Source: an uncultured Verrucomicrobiota bacterium (GTDB lineage Bacteria > Verrucomicrobiota > Kiritimatiellia > RFP12 > UBA3636). From it: DNA of 35,686 nucleotides. The notes under the pieces are model-generated. The model was not told the origin of the DNA. It ran no database searches and saw nothing but the letters and a program-made list of their open reading frames with translations. The stretch is taken from the NCBI GenBank assembly GCA_949295265.1, contig CASFKR010000011.1, positions 1 to 35,686 of the forward strand, written 5' to 3'. Position numbers and translations under genes: made by a program. Shown in pieces: positions 15,495 to 23,112 of the stretch. Position 1 is the stretch's first letter. Each line of letters opens with the position of its first letter.

Positions 15495-15840
15495 GTGGCG
15501 GCGGGGCGGCAAACTGCCGCCTGTGGTGCCGGTCGGCGTTAACCGACCGGCCTTGGGCACTGGCTGATGAGTCGGCCGCCCACTCCGAGGGCGGGCGGGG
15601 AACCCCCGCTGGTGATGCCGGTCGGCGTTAGACCGACCGGCCCTGTTCGCTGGCTGATGAGTCGGCCGCCCACTCCGAGGGCGGCAAAGCCAGCGCAGAC
15701 AGGACGAACAGGACGGACAGGACGGACACGACGAACAGGACGAACAGGACGAACAGGACGAACAGGACGAACAGGACGAACAGGACGAACAGGAATTCGT
15801 CGGCACCTCAGGCGGCAGATTGCCGGTGCCGCCCTCCGCC
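15495..15840. repeat. Intergenic mosaic repeat region D
   Basis: Contains the hairpin-plus-double-stem unit twice. Hairpins GCCGGTCGG/CCGACCGGC are at 15528-15551 and 15617-15641. Each is followed by TGGCTGATGAGTCGGCCGCC. The second copy keeps the full AGCCAGCGC arm (to about 15698); the first has lost it and runs into GGGCGGGCGGGG. Then come an 11-unit ACAGGAnnn array and CCTCAGGCGGCAGATTGCCG, as in region B. The CTGGGGCnA array is missing here. Confidence 0.87.
15699..15797 (+). repeat. 9-bp tandem array, ACAGGAnnn type (11 units)
   Basis: Eleven 9-bp units, the longest array in the window. Eight end in CGA, two in CGG and one in ATT; unit four has ACACGA in place of ACAGGA. Confidence 0.93.
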
Positions 15841-15901
15841 GCTTCGCTCGCAGAAAGGGGACTGGACAGATCCCTTCGTGTGAAGATCGAAGCCGGGGGA
15901 A

Positions 15902-15943
15902 GGAAAAGAAAGGTGCCGGGGAAGCGGGGGCTTCCTCGGCACC
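15902..15943 (-). terminator. Rho-independent terminator of the symporter gene
   Basis: Stem GGTGCCGGGGAAGC (15912-15925) pairs with GCTTCCTCGGCACC (15930-15943) around a GGGG loop, 14 pairs with one G/T mismatch. In the minus direction it is followed by TTTCTTTTCC. It lies 21 bases past the symporter stop. Confidence 0.85.
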
Positions 15944-15964
15944 GGAGCGAATCAGGAAGGGTGA

Positions 15965-18418
15965 TCAGTCCTTCTTATCGGCGTCCTGCCCGGCTTTGCC
16001 GGCGGCCTGTTCGGCTTCGCGCTGTTCGAAGACGGCGACGTCCGCCAGGGAGACATCGCCCTCGACCATGCCGTTGTCCAGCTCATTGCTGGTGCGGTTG
16101 GAAAGATCGCGGAACAGGTGGAACAGGTCGCGGATGCCGCCCCACATGAACCACACCGTGGTGATGACACCGGCAATCGACGGCACCACGAGCGACATCA
16201 CGAGGAAGTAGTTCGCCCAGCCGGCGTCGGAAATCGGGGAGAAGTGATTCCAGATGCAGATGCCCACGAAGGCCAGAAGGAACTGCCAGATGACGGAGTA
16301 GGCAAACACCGACCAGGCAATGATCTTGTCGCCCGTCGTGTAATCCGGCGTGATGGAGACGAAGTAGTTCAGGAGGTTCTTCCACGAGAACTTGTTCTTC
16401 ACTTCCTGCTTGAGCGGGTTGACGTTGTAGATGCCGCGGTGCAGGAGGCGGTCCAGGTTGTAGGGTTCGCGGCAGGTGAGCAGCGAGACGACCCAGTAGC
16501 CGATGATGCCGGAAATCGTGGCGATGAAGGTGATTTCCATCGCGTTGACCGGGAATTTGACGGCATCCATCTTCCAGACAATCCACGGCGAGCAGACGGC
16601 GGTGACCCCGTCGAAAATTTTGGAGACGAACGGGATGGCGCCCCAGCGCTCGAGCGCCGGGTAGATGGTGTCCGCCCAGTTGCGCTGGATGATCAGACCG
16701 GCCGCCGAGATGCCGCCGCCGAGGAAGACGGAGGCGTAGGCGCCGGCCGTGGTGCCGCGGCGGGAGTAGAGACCGAAGATGACGACGGCCGCGCCGCCGG
16801 CGCTCCAGATGGAGACCGCGACGGTCAGGAACAGGTTGATGAAGTCCAGCTGCGCCAGGAAGATCGAGGCGAAGAAGAAGACGATGCCCACGAACAGCGT
16901 GGAGAGGCGGATCATCAGGAGGTGCGTCTTCGGGGACGGCGGCGTCTTGCAGAAGGGCAGGATGAGGTCCTGCACAATCGTGAAGCCGGAGTTGAAGATG
17001 CGAGAGTCGTCCGTGGAGACCATCAGCAGGATCATGAGCAGCGAGAAGATGGCCAGCAGCACGGGCGGGAAGAAAGACTTCATGACCATCGGGAGCATCA
17101 TCTGGTTGAAGAGGCTCCGGTACTCCTGATACGCCTGGCGGCCTTCCTCGGGAGAAGCGCTGTGGTCGAGGATGGAGCTCAGCACCGTCGTATAGTACGG
17201 GGTGTCGATGTTGTTCTCGCGGCAGAGCAGGGCGGTGCGGTGCTGTTCACCGGCTTCGTTGACCGTGAGCACGGAGCTCATGGCGGCCATCTGTTCCTCG
17301 AGCGGGAGCGTGGTGGATGCGGCCGGCGGCATGGTGGCGCCTTCCACGATATCGTAGTAGACGGGCTTGAGCTTCGCCTGGATGTCGCCGATGACGGCGT
17401 CGCGGACTTCGGGCTGTTCGTAGAGAACTTCGTCAACGACCTTGGTGGCGAGTTCCTGGCGGATGTTGTTGGCCAGCGGGGCGTAGTTCTTGTGGTTCAT
17501 CACCACGATGACGGTGATGACGAGCAGGATGCACATCGTCCAGGAGAAGCCGGCGCGCCAGGTGGCGAGAATGCCGGACATCTTCTGTTCGTGCGGGGTG
17601 CGGCCGGCCGTGGAGGAGTCGTTGCCGATCCAGACGTAGTTGTTGAAGAAGCGCTGGAGGAGCGTCACGACGAGCGCGAACATGTTGAAGTCGCGCAGGT
17701 TCTGGATGTCGTAGGGGTTGAGGAAGCTTTCACCGGGCGCGCGCTGCGCCATGATGGGGGCGATTTCTTCGAACCAGGAGAATTCCGTCAGCACGAAGAC
17801 GGAGAGAATCACGAAAATCGGGTAGGAGATGAGCCCCTGGAGGGAGTCCGCCACGATGAGCGAGATGCGGCCGCCGGGCAGCACGATGCAGAGCGCCAGC
17901 GTGATGCAGATGAACAGGAAGAGCGGGAAGGTCGGCACCATCGTCCCGAAGATGGAAATGTGGTGCGGAACGCCGAGCAGATACAGGAAGAAGCGGGCGG
18001 CGACGGCCGGGCCGATGCAGTTGGTGAGCATTTCCGCGAAGACGCGGATGGACGTGGCAAAGATACGGAACGAGCGCGAATAGCGCATTTCCAGGAACTG
18101 ACCGCCCGACATGGCGCGCGTTTCACGGAAGCGGTAGTTCACATACCCCGTAATGCCCAGGAAGACGGAGACCGGCAGGAGCAGGTGGTTCCAGAAACTC
18201 ATGGCAAAGCCGGTCTGGTAGTTGGCTTCGCACATGCCGACCAGCGTAATCACGCCCAGCGCGTCCATGACGCTGGAAACGCAGATGATGTAGCGTCCGG
18301 CTACGCGCCCGGCAGCGATGTAATCGGAGAGGTCCCGCACATATCGGTTTGAGTAAAATGCCAATCTCAAAACGAAAAAGATCGGGACGATAATGATCAG
18401 CCAATGGTACCAGCTCAT
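15965..18418 (-). CDS. Large sodium:solute symporter family (SSS) transporter
   Basis: An 817-residue multi-spanning inner-membrane protein of the SSS family, which couples Na+ entry to solute uptake. It begins with a hydrophobic helix (3-22) followed by the family feature SDYIAAGR (31-38). It contains about fourteen hydrophobic segments. Two features exceed the usual 450-550 residue size: a hydrophilic insert of about 130 residues after the helix ending near 300 (rich in Glu, Gln, Asp), and a long C-terminal extension with further helices and a charged tail ending KKD. Large SSS proteins like this are common in PVC bacteria beside glycoside hydrolase genes (family knowledge). It follows the two GH50 genes on the same strand after 179 bases, so sugar or oligosaccharide uptake is the natural guess; the substrate is not determined. 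A good terminator follows. Confidence 0.93.
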   Translation of the reverse strand: MSWYHWLIIIVPIFFVLRLAFYSNRYVRDLSDYIAAGRVAGRYIICVSSVMDALGVITLVGMCEANYQTGFAMSFWNHLLLPVSVFLGITGYVNYRFRETRAMSGGQFLEMRYSRSFRIFATSIRVFAEMLTNCIGPAVAARFFLYLLGVPHHISIFGTMVPTFPLFLFICITLALCIVLPGGRISLIVADSLQGLISYPIFVILSVFVLTEFSWFEEIAPIMAQRAPGESFLNPYDIQNLRDFNMFALVVTLLQRFFNNYVWIGNDSSTAGRTPHEQKMSGILATWRAGFSWTMCILLVITVIVVMNHKNYAPLANNIRQELATKVVDEVLYEQPEVRDAVIGDIQAKLKPVYYDIVEGATMPPAASTTLPLEEQMAAMSSVLTVNEAGEQHRTALLCRENNIDTPYYTTVLSSILDHSASPEEGRQAYQEYRSLFNQMMLPMVMKSFFPPVLLAIFSLLMILLMVSTDDSRIFNSGFTIVQDLILPFCKTPPSPKTHLLMIRLSTLFVGIVFFFASIFLAQLDFINLFLTVAVSIWSAGGAAVVIFGLYSRRGTTAGAYASVFLGGGISAAGLIIQRNWADTIYPALERWGAIPFVSKIFDGVTAVCSPWIVWKMDAVKFPVNAMEITFIATISGIIGYWVVSLLTCREPYNLDRLLHRGIYNVNPLKQEVKNKFSWKNLLNYFVSITPDYTTGDKIIAWSVFAYSVIWQFLLAFVGICIWNHFSPISDAGWANYFLVMSLVVPSIAGVITTVWFMWGGIRDLFHLFRDLSNRTSNELDNGMVEGDVSLADVAVFEQREAEQAAGKAGQDADKKD

Positions 18419-18508
18419 AATGACGGGTCTTGGGAACAGTTAGGGGTGTGTGAAATCCATTAAGCAAGAGAAGAATAACGGAATCCTGCCTGGTAAGGGA
18501 AGTGCCTT

Positions 18509-18541
18509 TTTCAGGAAAAGCGCAACAAACTTTTCAGGAAA
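18509..18541. promoter_or_regulatory. Paired TTTCnnGAAA dyads upstream of the symporter
   Basis: TTTCAGGAAA at 18509-18518 and again at 18532-18541. Each is a perfect TTTC/GAAA dyad, and the centres are 23 bp apart, about two helical turns. Possible operator or activator site in the GH50-symporter gap; GTTGCGC (minus strand) lies between them. Confidence 0.35.
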
Positions 18542-18597
18542 CCGGCACCGCGCCGCGCAGAGGACTGGTGGCGGGTGCCGATTCGGAGGGGGGGCGG

Positions 18598-20862
18598 TCA
18601 GGGCGCAGGGTTTGCCGCTGCGGGGGCGTCGGCGCCGTCCATGCGGTTGGCGAGGACGCCGCGCGCACGGTACTCGTACATGTGCTCGCCGACTTCGCGC
18701 CCGGCGGCGCAGAGCTCGGGGTAGGGGCGGTCATTGCCGTCCACCCAGCCGATCTGGTAGGCCTCGCCGTCGCCGCGGCCGACGAGCGGCTGGTCGCGGT
18801 ACTGGAACCAGTGCGTGCCGATGACCATCGGGTGGCACAGGGCGCCCTGGACGAAGCGCGTGTACGCACGGGCGCGCTCCGTCTGATCCGGAACGGGGCA
18901 GAGCGAGGCGCGGAACATGCCGCGGTCAAACGTGCCGAAGTGGAATTCGCCGATGATGAGCGGACGCTCCGGGCGGTTTTCCGTCCAGATGTCGGGCAGG
19001 TTGAAGAGGGCGTTGCAGTAGGTGTTGACGGAGAGCACGTCGCAGTACTTGGCGGCGGCATCCCAGATCTGCCCCTTCTGGCGGAAGCCGACGAGGCGGC
19101 TGCCCAGATAGAGCCGGTTCGGCGCAACGGCGCGGAGCGCGTCGCGGACCGTCTTGTAGTAGATGTCGAAGAAAGCGGCTTCGAAGGCGGAGGCATCCTC
19201 GCGGAAGCCCTTGCCCTTGGGGGCGGCGGTGAGCTTCTTGAGGTCTTCCCACTGCTGAATGTCGAGTTCCCAGGCCGCATTGAGGGCTTCGACGGTCTTG
19301 TACTTCTTGAAGGCGCGGCTGAAGAACTCGCGCTTGGAGCCGCAGGACTCGAAATCGGCGGCGAACATCTTGCCGATGACGGCGTTGACGCCCAGCTCGT
19401 TGTCGACGAAATAGCCGATGCACATCGGGTCGGTCACCGACTTGGCCAGGTGCGCCTCTTTGGCGAAGGCCTCCTTGACGGCGGCGAAGAACTTCTCGCG
19501 GAAATCGGGTGCGAAGCAATCGTAGAAGACGCGGTCCGGCAGCATCGGGACGGAGCGGTTGCGCTCGAAGACGCATGCCGTGTAAGGCTTGGCGCTCATC
19601 GCCATGATTTCGCGGGCGCCCCAGTTGCCGATGGTGTTGATGCCCCAGGAATCGAGTCGCTGGATGACGAAGGCGTAGTAATCGTCGAGGTAATCCTCTT
19701 TACCGAACTTCTTTTTCAGCGCCCGGACCGTGAAGGGCATCATGCCGTCGGCGGGAATCTCGGAGGCGTACCAGTTGGGGTGGAGCGCGCCGTTGGGGGT
19801 ATCGGTGTTGTTGCGCACCACGTCGATGCCGGTGGAGAAGAAGAGATGCCCGTCCGGCGTGACGAAGTACCACTTGCCGTCGACCTTCTGAACGCGGAAA
19901 GAGCCGGTGGCCTCGAGCTGCGGACCGTTGGCCCAGCCGCCGAAGCGGTCCCAGCTGGCGGGCGCGGGCTTCAGTTCGGCGCGCTCGCGCGCCAGATCGG
20001 CGACCAGTTCATCGTAGGAAGCGACCTTTTCCGGCCAGTCGGCGTGGATGTTCTGACCGAAGGCGTCGATGAACGGGAAGAAATTGTCTTTGGGGACGAT
20101 GCGGGTCGCGTCCGGCTCACCTTCGAGGCGGAAATTGGAGATGCGCGCATCCACGACCCACTGGAACTGCTCCTCGTAGGGCCACTGCACCTTGAGCTCG
20201 ATCTGGGAGACGCGTTTGGTGTCGATGACGTAGATGGACGGCGTACCGCGACGACGCGCCTTGGGGTCGCGCGGCGGCTGCGGGTCCTCGGGCGAGAGAT
20301 ACAGATCGGCGTGCGGCAGGAAGATGCGCATCGTCGCTTTTTCGCCGGGGTTGAGGCCGATACCGGTGTTGATGGCGCGGTTTTTGGCGAGGATGGCGGA
20401 GGCGTGGTCGCCGGAATCGGAGTTTTTGCCGCCGGAGGAAAGGTGCATCGTCAGCCGCATCTGGCGGTCGGGCGAGAGATTCTCGACGTCAACGGCGAGC
20501 CAGCGGGCGCCGGAGAGATCGATGCCGTCTTCACCGGCTTTGGGTTCGATGCGCATGCCGCAGTCCCACTCCGCATTGGGGAGGCGCAGGCGGTACGAGC
20601 CGTCCGCCTCGAACTCGAGTTTGGCGTCATGCACGGCTTTCACCTGATTGCGGGAGAAGGCGAGCGGGCGGACTTTCGCCACAGGCGCGGGCGCCTCGGG
20701 CTCCGGCGCGGGCTCGACCTCGGGCGTCGGCTCCGCCGGTTCCTCCGGTGCGGGCGGTTGCGGCGAGGGCGGGGTGACCGGCTCAAAGTAGCCGGCTTGC
20801 TTGAGGCGGCAGGCGGCGAAAACCACCAGAATGACAACCAGGAGGAGATAAAAGCGTTTCAT
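18598..20862 (-). CDS. GH50 (beta-agarase family) glycoside hydrolase, lipoprotein
   Basis: A 754-residue GH50-like enzyme. GH50 members cleave beta-1,4 bonds of agarose and related galactans, mostly exo-acting. Residues 1-18 are a lipoprotein signal with lipobox VFAAC (Cys18), then a Pro/Glu linker (to about 62) and a beta-sandwich domain (about 65-250). The catalytic domain starts at FIDAFGQNIHADWP. It includes WDRFGGWANGPQLEATGSF, GYFVDNELG with Glu489 as the acid/base, LIIGEFHFG with Glu639 as the nucleophile, and HWFQYRDQPLVGRGDGE. Both catalytic Glu residues are intact. The open frame runs upstream, but the lipoprotein start at ATG 20862 is convincing; no Shine-Dalgarno is seen. It lies 61 bases after its paralogue and upstream of the symporter. 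Agar specificity is not proven; other galactans are possible. Confidence 0.93.
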   Translation of the reverse strand: MKRFYLLLVVILVVFAACRLKQAGYFEPVTPPSPQPPAPEEPAEPTPEVEPAPEPEAPAPVAKVRPLAFSRNQVKAVHDAKLEFEADGSYRLRLPNAEWDCGMRIEPKAGEDGIDLSGARWLAVDVENLSPDRQMRLTMHLSSGGKNSDSGDHASAILAKNRAINTGIGLNPGEKATMRIFLPHADLYLSPEDPQPPRDPKARRRGTPSIYVIDTKRVSQIELKVQWPYEEQFQWVVDARISNFRLEGEPDATRIVPKDNFFPFIDAFGQNIHADWPEKVASYDELVADLARERAELKPAPASWDRFGGWANGPQLEATGSFRVQKVDGKWYFVTPDGHLFFSTGIDVVRNNTDTPNGALHPNWYASEIPADGMMPFTVRALKKKFGKEDYLDDYYAFVIQRLDSWGINTIGNWGAREIMAMSAKPYTACVFERNRSVPMLPDRVFYDCFAPDFREKFFAAVKEAFAKEAHLAKSVTDPMCIGYFVDNELGVNAVIGKMFAADFESCGSKREFFSRAFKKYKTVEALNAAWELDIQQWEDLKKLTAAPKGKGFREDASAFEAAFFDIYYKTVRDALRAVAPNRLYLGSRLVGFRQKGQIWDAAAKYCDVLSVNTYCNALFNLPDIWTENRPERPLIIGEFHFGTFDRGMFRASLCPVPDQTERARAYTRFVQGALCHPMVIGTHWFQYRDQPLVGRGDGEAYQIGWVDGNDRPYPELCAAGREVGEHMYEYRARGVLANRMDGADAPAAANPAP

Positions 20863-20923
20863 CGGAGGAGGGCGGGACGAGAAGGGACAAAAAAGACGGG
20901 AAGGTAGAGCGGAAACCGCGGGA

Positions 20924-22927
20924 TCAGGACCGGCGGCGGAAGGCGACAACACGCGTGTGGGGCGTATCGACCGGATAGAGTTCCTCGCCGATGGTGCGGG
21001 AGGCCTGAATCATTTCCGGATACGGGCGGTCGCACCCGTCGACGAAGCCGATTTCGTAGGCTTCGCCGTCACCGCGGCCGACGAGCGGCTGGTCGCGGTA
21101 CTGGAAGTAGTGGCACCCGACGACCTGCGGGTTGCGCATGGCGCCCTGCACGAAGCGGCGCAACGTGCGCGCGCGCTCCGCCTGATCAGGGCAGGGCGTG
21201 GGACCGCCGCTGCCCATGCCGCGGTCCACACAGCCGAAGTTGAAGGCACCCACCAGAATCGGCTTGTCGATGATGCGCCCGTGATCGCCGCGGGGGACGA
21301 ACTGCGCCGTCCCGTACGCATGGATGTTGATGGACAGCACGTCGGCGTAGACGGCGGCCGTTTCCCAGACGTCCGGCGGTTGCCGGAAGCCCTTGAACGC
21401 ACAGGCGAAAAAGAGCTTGTGCGGAGAGAGCGTCTTGACCGCCTGGCGGCACACGCGGAAGTAGCGGTCCAGCCACTTGCGCCGGAAGAGCACCGCATCT
21501 GCGGCATAGCCGGGACCCGGGACGGGGCGACGGATTTCCGAGAATTCCTCCCAGGTGGAGAAATCGGTGCCCCACGCCTGGTTGAGCGCGGAGAGCGTCA
21601 GGTGGCGCAGGCGCACGTCGCGCAGAAACTCGGCTTTGGTCGGGCAGGTGCGGAACGGCTGCGCAAGGAGCCGGTCGACAATGCCCGCGAAGTCCTTCTC
21701 GTTGTCCACGCAGTAGCCGAGGCACATGGGATCCTCGAGCGAGTGGGCAACGGATTCTTCGCGCTTCTGCGTCTGAATGGCTTCCACCATGCGGGAGGCG
21801 AATTCCGGGTGGAAGCAGTCGTAAAAGTCCGTACCCTTGACCATCGGGACCTTGGGGGCCGTGTCGTAGAGCAGGACGAGATACGGTTTGCGCCCGTAGA
21901 GCGTGAGCTTGTGCGCGCCCCAGCGGCCGATGGTGTTGACGCCCCAAGCGTCCATGCGGCGCAGGATGAAGTCGTAGTAGGAAGCGACGTAATCCGTTTC
22001 GCCGAATTTCTTCTGGAGGTTCCAGTGTGTGAAACTCATCCACCCGTTTTTGGGGACGGGCGTTTCGAACCAGTCGGGATGCTGATGCCCGTTGGCACGG
22101 TCGGTGCAGTGGCGCAGCGTATCAATCCCGTAGGAGAAGAAGAGATTTCCGGAGGGATCGATAAACCACCAGCGGCCGTCGATTTTCTCGGTGCGGAAGT
22201 GCCCCGTGGCCTCGCGGCGGGGTCCGGTCGCCCAGCCGCCGAAGGCGTCCCAGTTGCGCGGTGCGGGGCGCAGTTCGGGGAGCTCTTTCTCGAGGTCCGC
22301 GATCAGGTCTTCGTCGGACCGGATTTTTTCCGGCCAGTCGAGGTGGGCGTTCTGACCGTAGGCGTCGATGAACGGCGTCTGCCACGGGGGCAGGGGAACC
22401 GGGGGCTCATCGGCGGGGACGGGCAGCACCTGAAAGTCGCTCAGCAGAAAATCGGCCGCGAGCTCTTCGCGGTGCGCATCGGTCGCCTGAATGCGGAAGC
22501 ACAGGCACGTCAGGCGCAGCGTGCTGCGGCGGTGCGGCTCTTCGGGACGGGCGGAAGGGCGTTCGCCCTGGCCGGGCATGACCCCGGCCGGGAGCCGGAG
22601 GCGCAGCGTGCCGCGCTCGCCGGGATCCAGCACGATGCCCGTGCGGGCCAGTTCCGGAGAACCGCTTTCTTCCGGCGCCGTCGCAGCCTCGAAGAGGAGC
22701 GTCTCCTGATGCCGGTAGAGGTTCTCCACCTGCACGGAAATCACGCACGGAGACGGCAGAACAAGCTCCGTCGTTCCCGTTTCGCCGTCGATGAAACGTG
22801 TCTCGGAAAAGGGCCCAATGCTGCGCGCCGTGAGGCGGTAGGCATCCGGACGCTTTTCGAGCGTCGTGTTTTCAGGGGTGGCGACTTCGAGAATCGGCAG
22901 AGAAGACTGCGCGTCTGGTTCGGTCAT
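20924..22927 (-). CDS. GH50-like paralogue lacking the nucleophile glutamate
   Basis: A 667-residue protein with the same architecture as its downstream neighbour: a beta-sandwich (about 25-170) and a GH50 barrel from FIDAYGQNAHLDWPEK. The acid/base site is kept (CVDNEK, Glu410). At the nucleophile site the neighbour reads GEFHFG and this protein reads GAFNFG, with Ala561 encoded by GCC. The later HYFQYRDQPLVGRGDGE is conserved. It has no signal peptide and should stay in the cytoplasm. By GH-A chemistry, losing the nucleophile should abolish normal retaining hydrolysis, so a binding, scaffolding or regulatory role is possible (inference). The rest of the protein is well conserved with no frameshift, which argues against a decaying gene. 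A promoter lies at 22981-23008, and it is the first gene of the GH50-GH50-symporter series. Confidence 0.92.
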   Translation of the reverse strand: MTEPDAQSSLPILEVATPENTTLEKRPDAYRLTARSIGPFSETRFIDGETGTTELVLPSPCVISVQVENLYRHQETLLFEAATAPEESGSPELARTGIVLDPGERGTLRLRLPAGVMPGQGERPSARPEEPHRRSTLRLTCLCFRIQATDAHREELAADFLLSDFQVLPVPADEPPVPLPPWQTPFIDAYGQNAHLDWPEKIRSDEDLIADLEKELPELRPAPRNWDAFGGWATGPRREATGHFRTEKIDGRWWFIDPSGNLFFSYGIDTLRHCTDRANGHQHPDWFETPVPKNGWMSFTHWNLQKKFGETDYVASYYDFILRRMDAWGVNTIGRWGAHKLTLYGRKPYLVLLYDTAPKVPMVKGTDFYDCFHPEFASRMVEAIQTQKREESVAHSLEDPMCLGYCVDNEKDFAGIVDRLLAQPFRTCPTKAEFLRDVRLRHLTLSALNQAWGTDFSTWEEFSEIRRPVPGPGYAADAVLFRRKWLDRYFRVCRQAVKTLSPHKLFFACAFKGFRQPPDVWETAAVYADVLSINIHAYGTAQFVPRGDHGRIIDKPILVGAFNFGCVDRGMGSGGPTPCPDQAERARTLRRFVQGAMRNPQVVGCHYFQYRDQPLVGRGDGEAYEIGFVDGCDRPYPEMIQASRTIGEELYPVDTPHTRVVAFRRRS

Positions 22928-22980
22928 GGCAGGGTGAAAAAGGGCGGCAACGGAAGTTGCGCAACAAAAGACGGATGCGA

Positions 22981-23008
22981 ATTATGCTGAAATTGTGCAG
23001 TTTCGCAA
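22981..23008 (-). promoter_or_regulatory. Promoter of the GH50-symporter gene series
   Basis: Minus strand TTGCGA (23003-23008), 16 nt, CATAAT (22981-22986). Downstream, at 22956-22965, is the perfect palindrome GTTGCGCAAC, about 16 nt past the -10 box, a position suited to a repressor operator. Confidence 0.5.
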
Positions 23009-23025
23009 CCCGTTTTACTCCGAAT

Positions 23026-23093
23026 GCCCGGATCGATGGCAATCCGGGCACGGGAGAAACATCCGGTCATCCGGTTCGCGGACGGAACCGGAT
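23026..23093 (-). terminator. Two hairpins downstream of the PA14 gene
   Basis: A perfect 10-bp stem CATCCGGTTC/GAACCGGATG with a 6-nt loop (23068-23093), then an 8-bp stem GCCCGGAT/ATCCGGGC (23026-23049). They follow the PA14 stop by 20-87 bases. The first is followed at a distance by only TTT, so termination is plausible but not canonical. The second abuts the GH50 promoter. Confidence 0.5.
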
Positions 23094-23112
23094 GCCGGGC
23101 TATGTCCGTTTT

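Noticed and set aside
15699-15797. CRISPR-like array
   Set aside because: The period is 9 bp with no unique spacers of 25-40 bp, and no cas genes are present.
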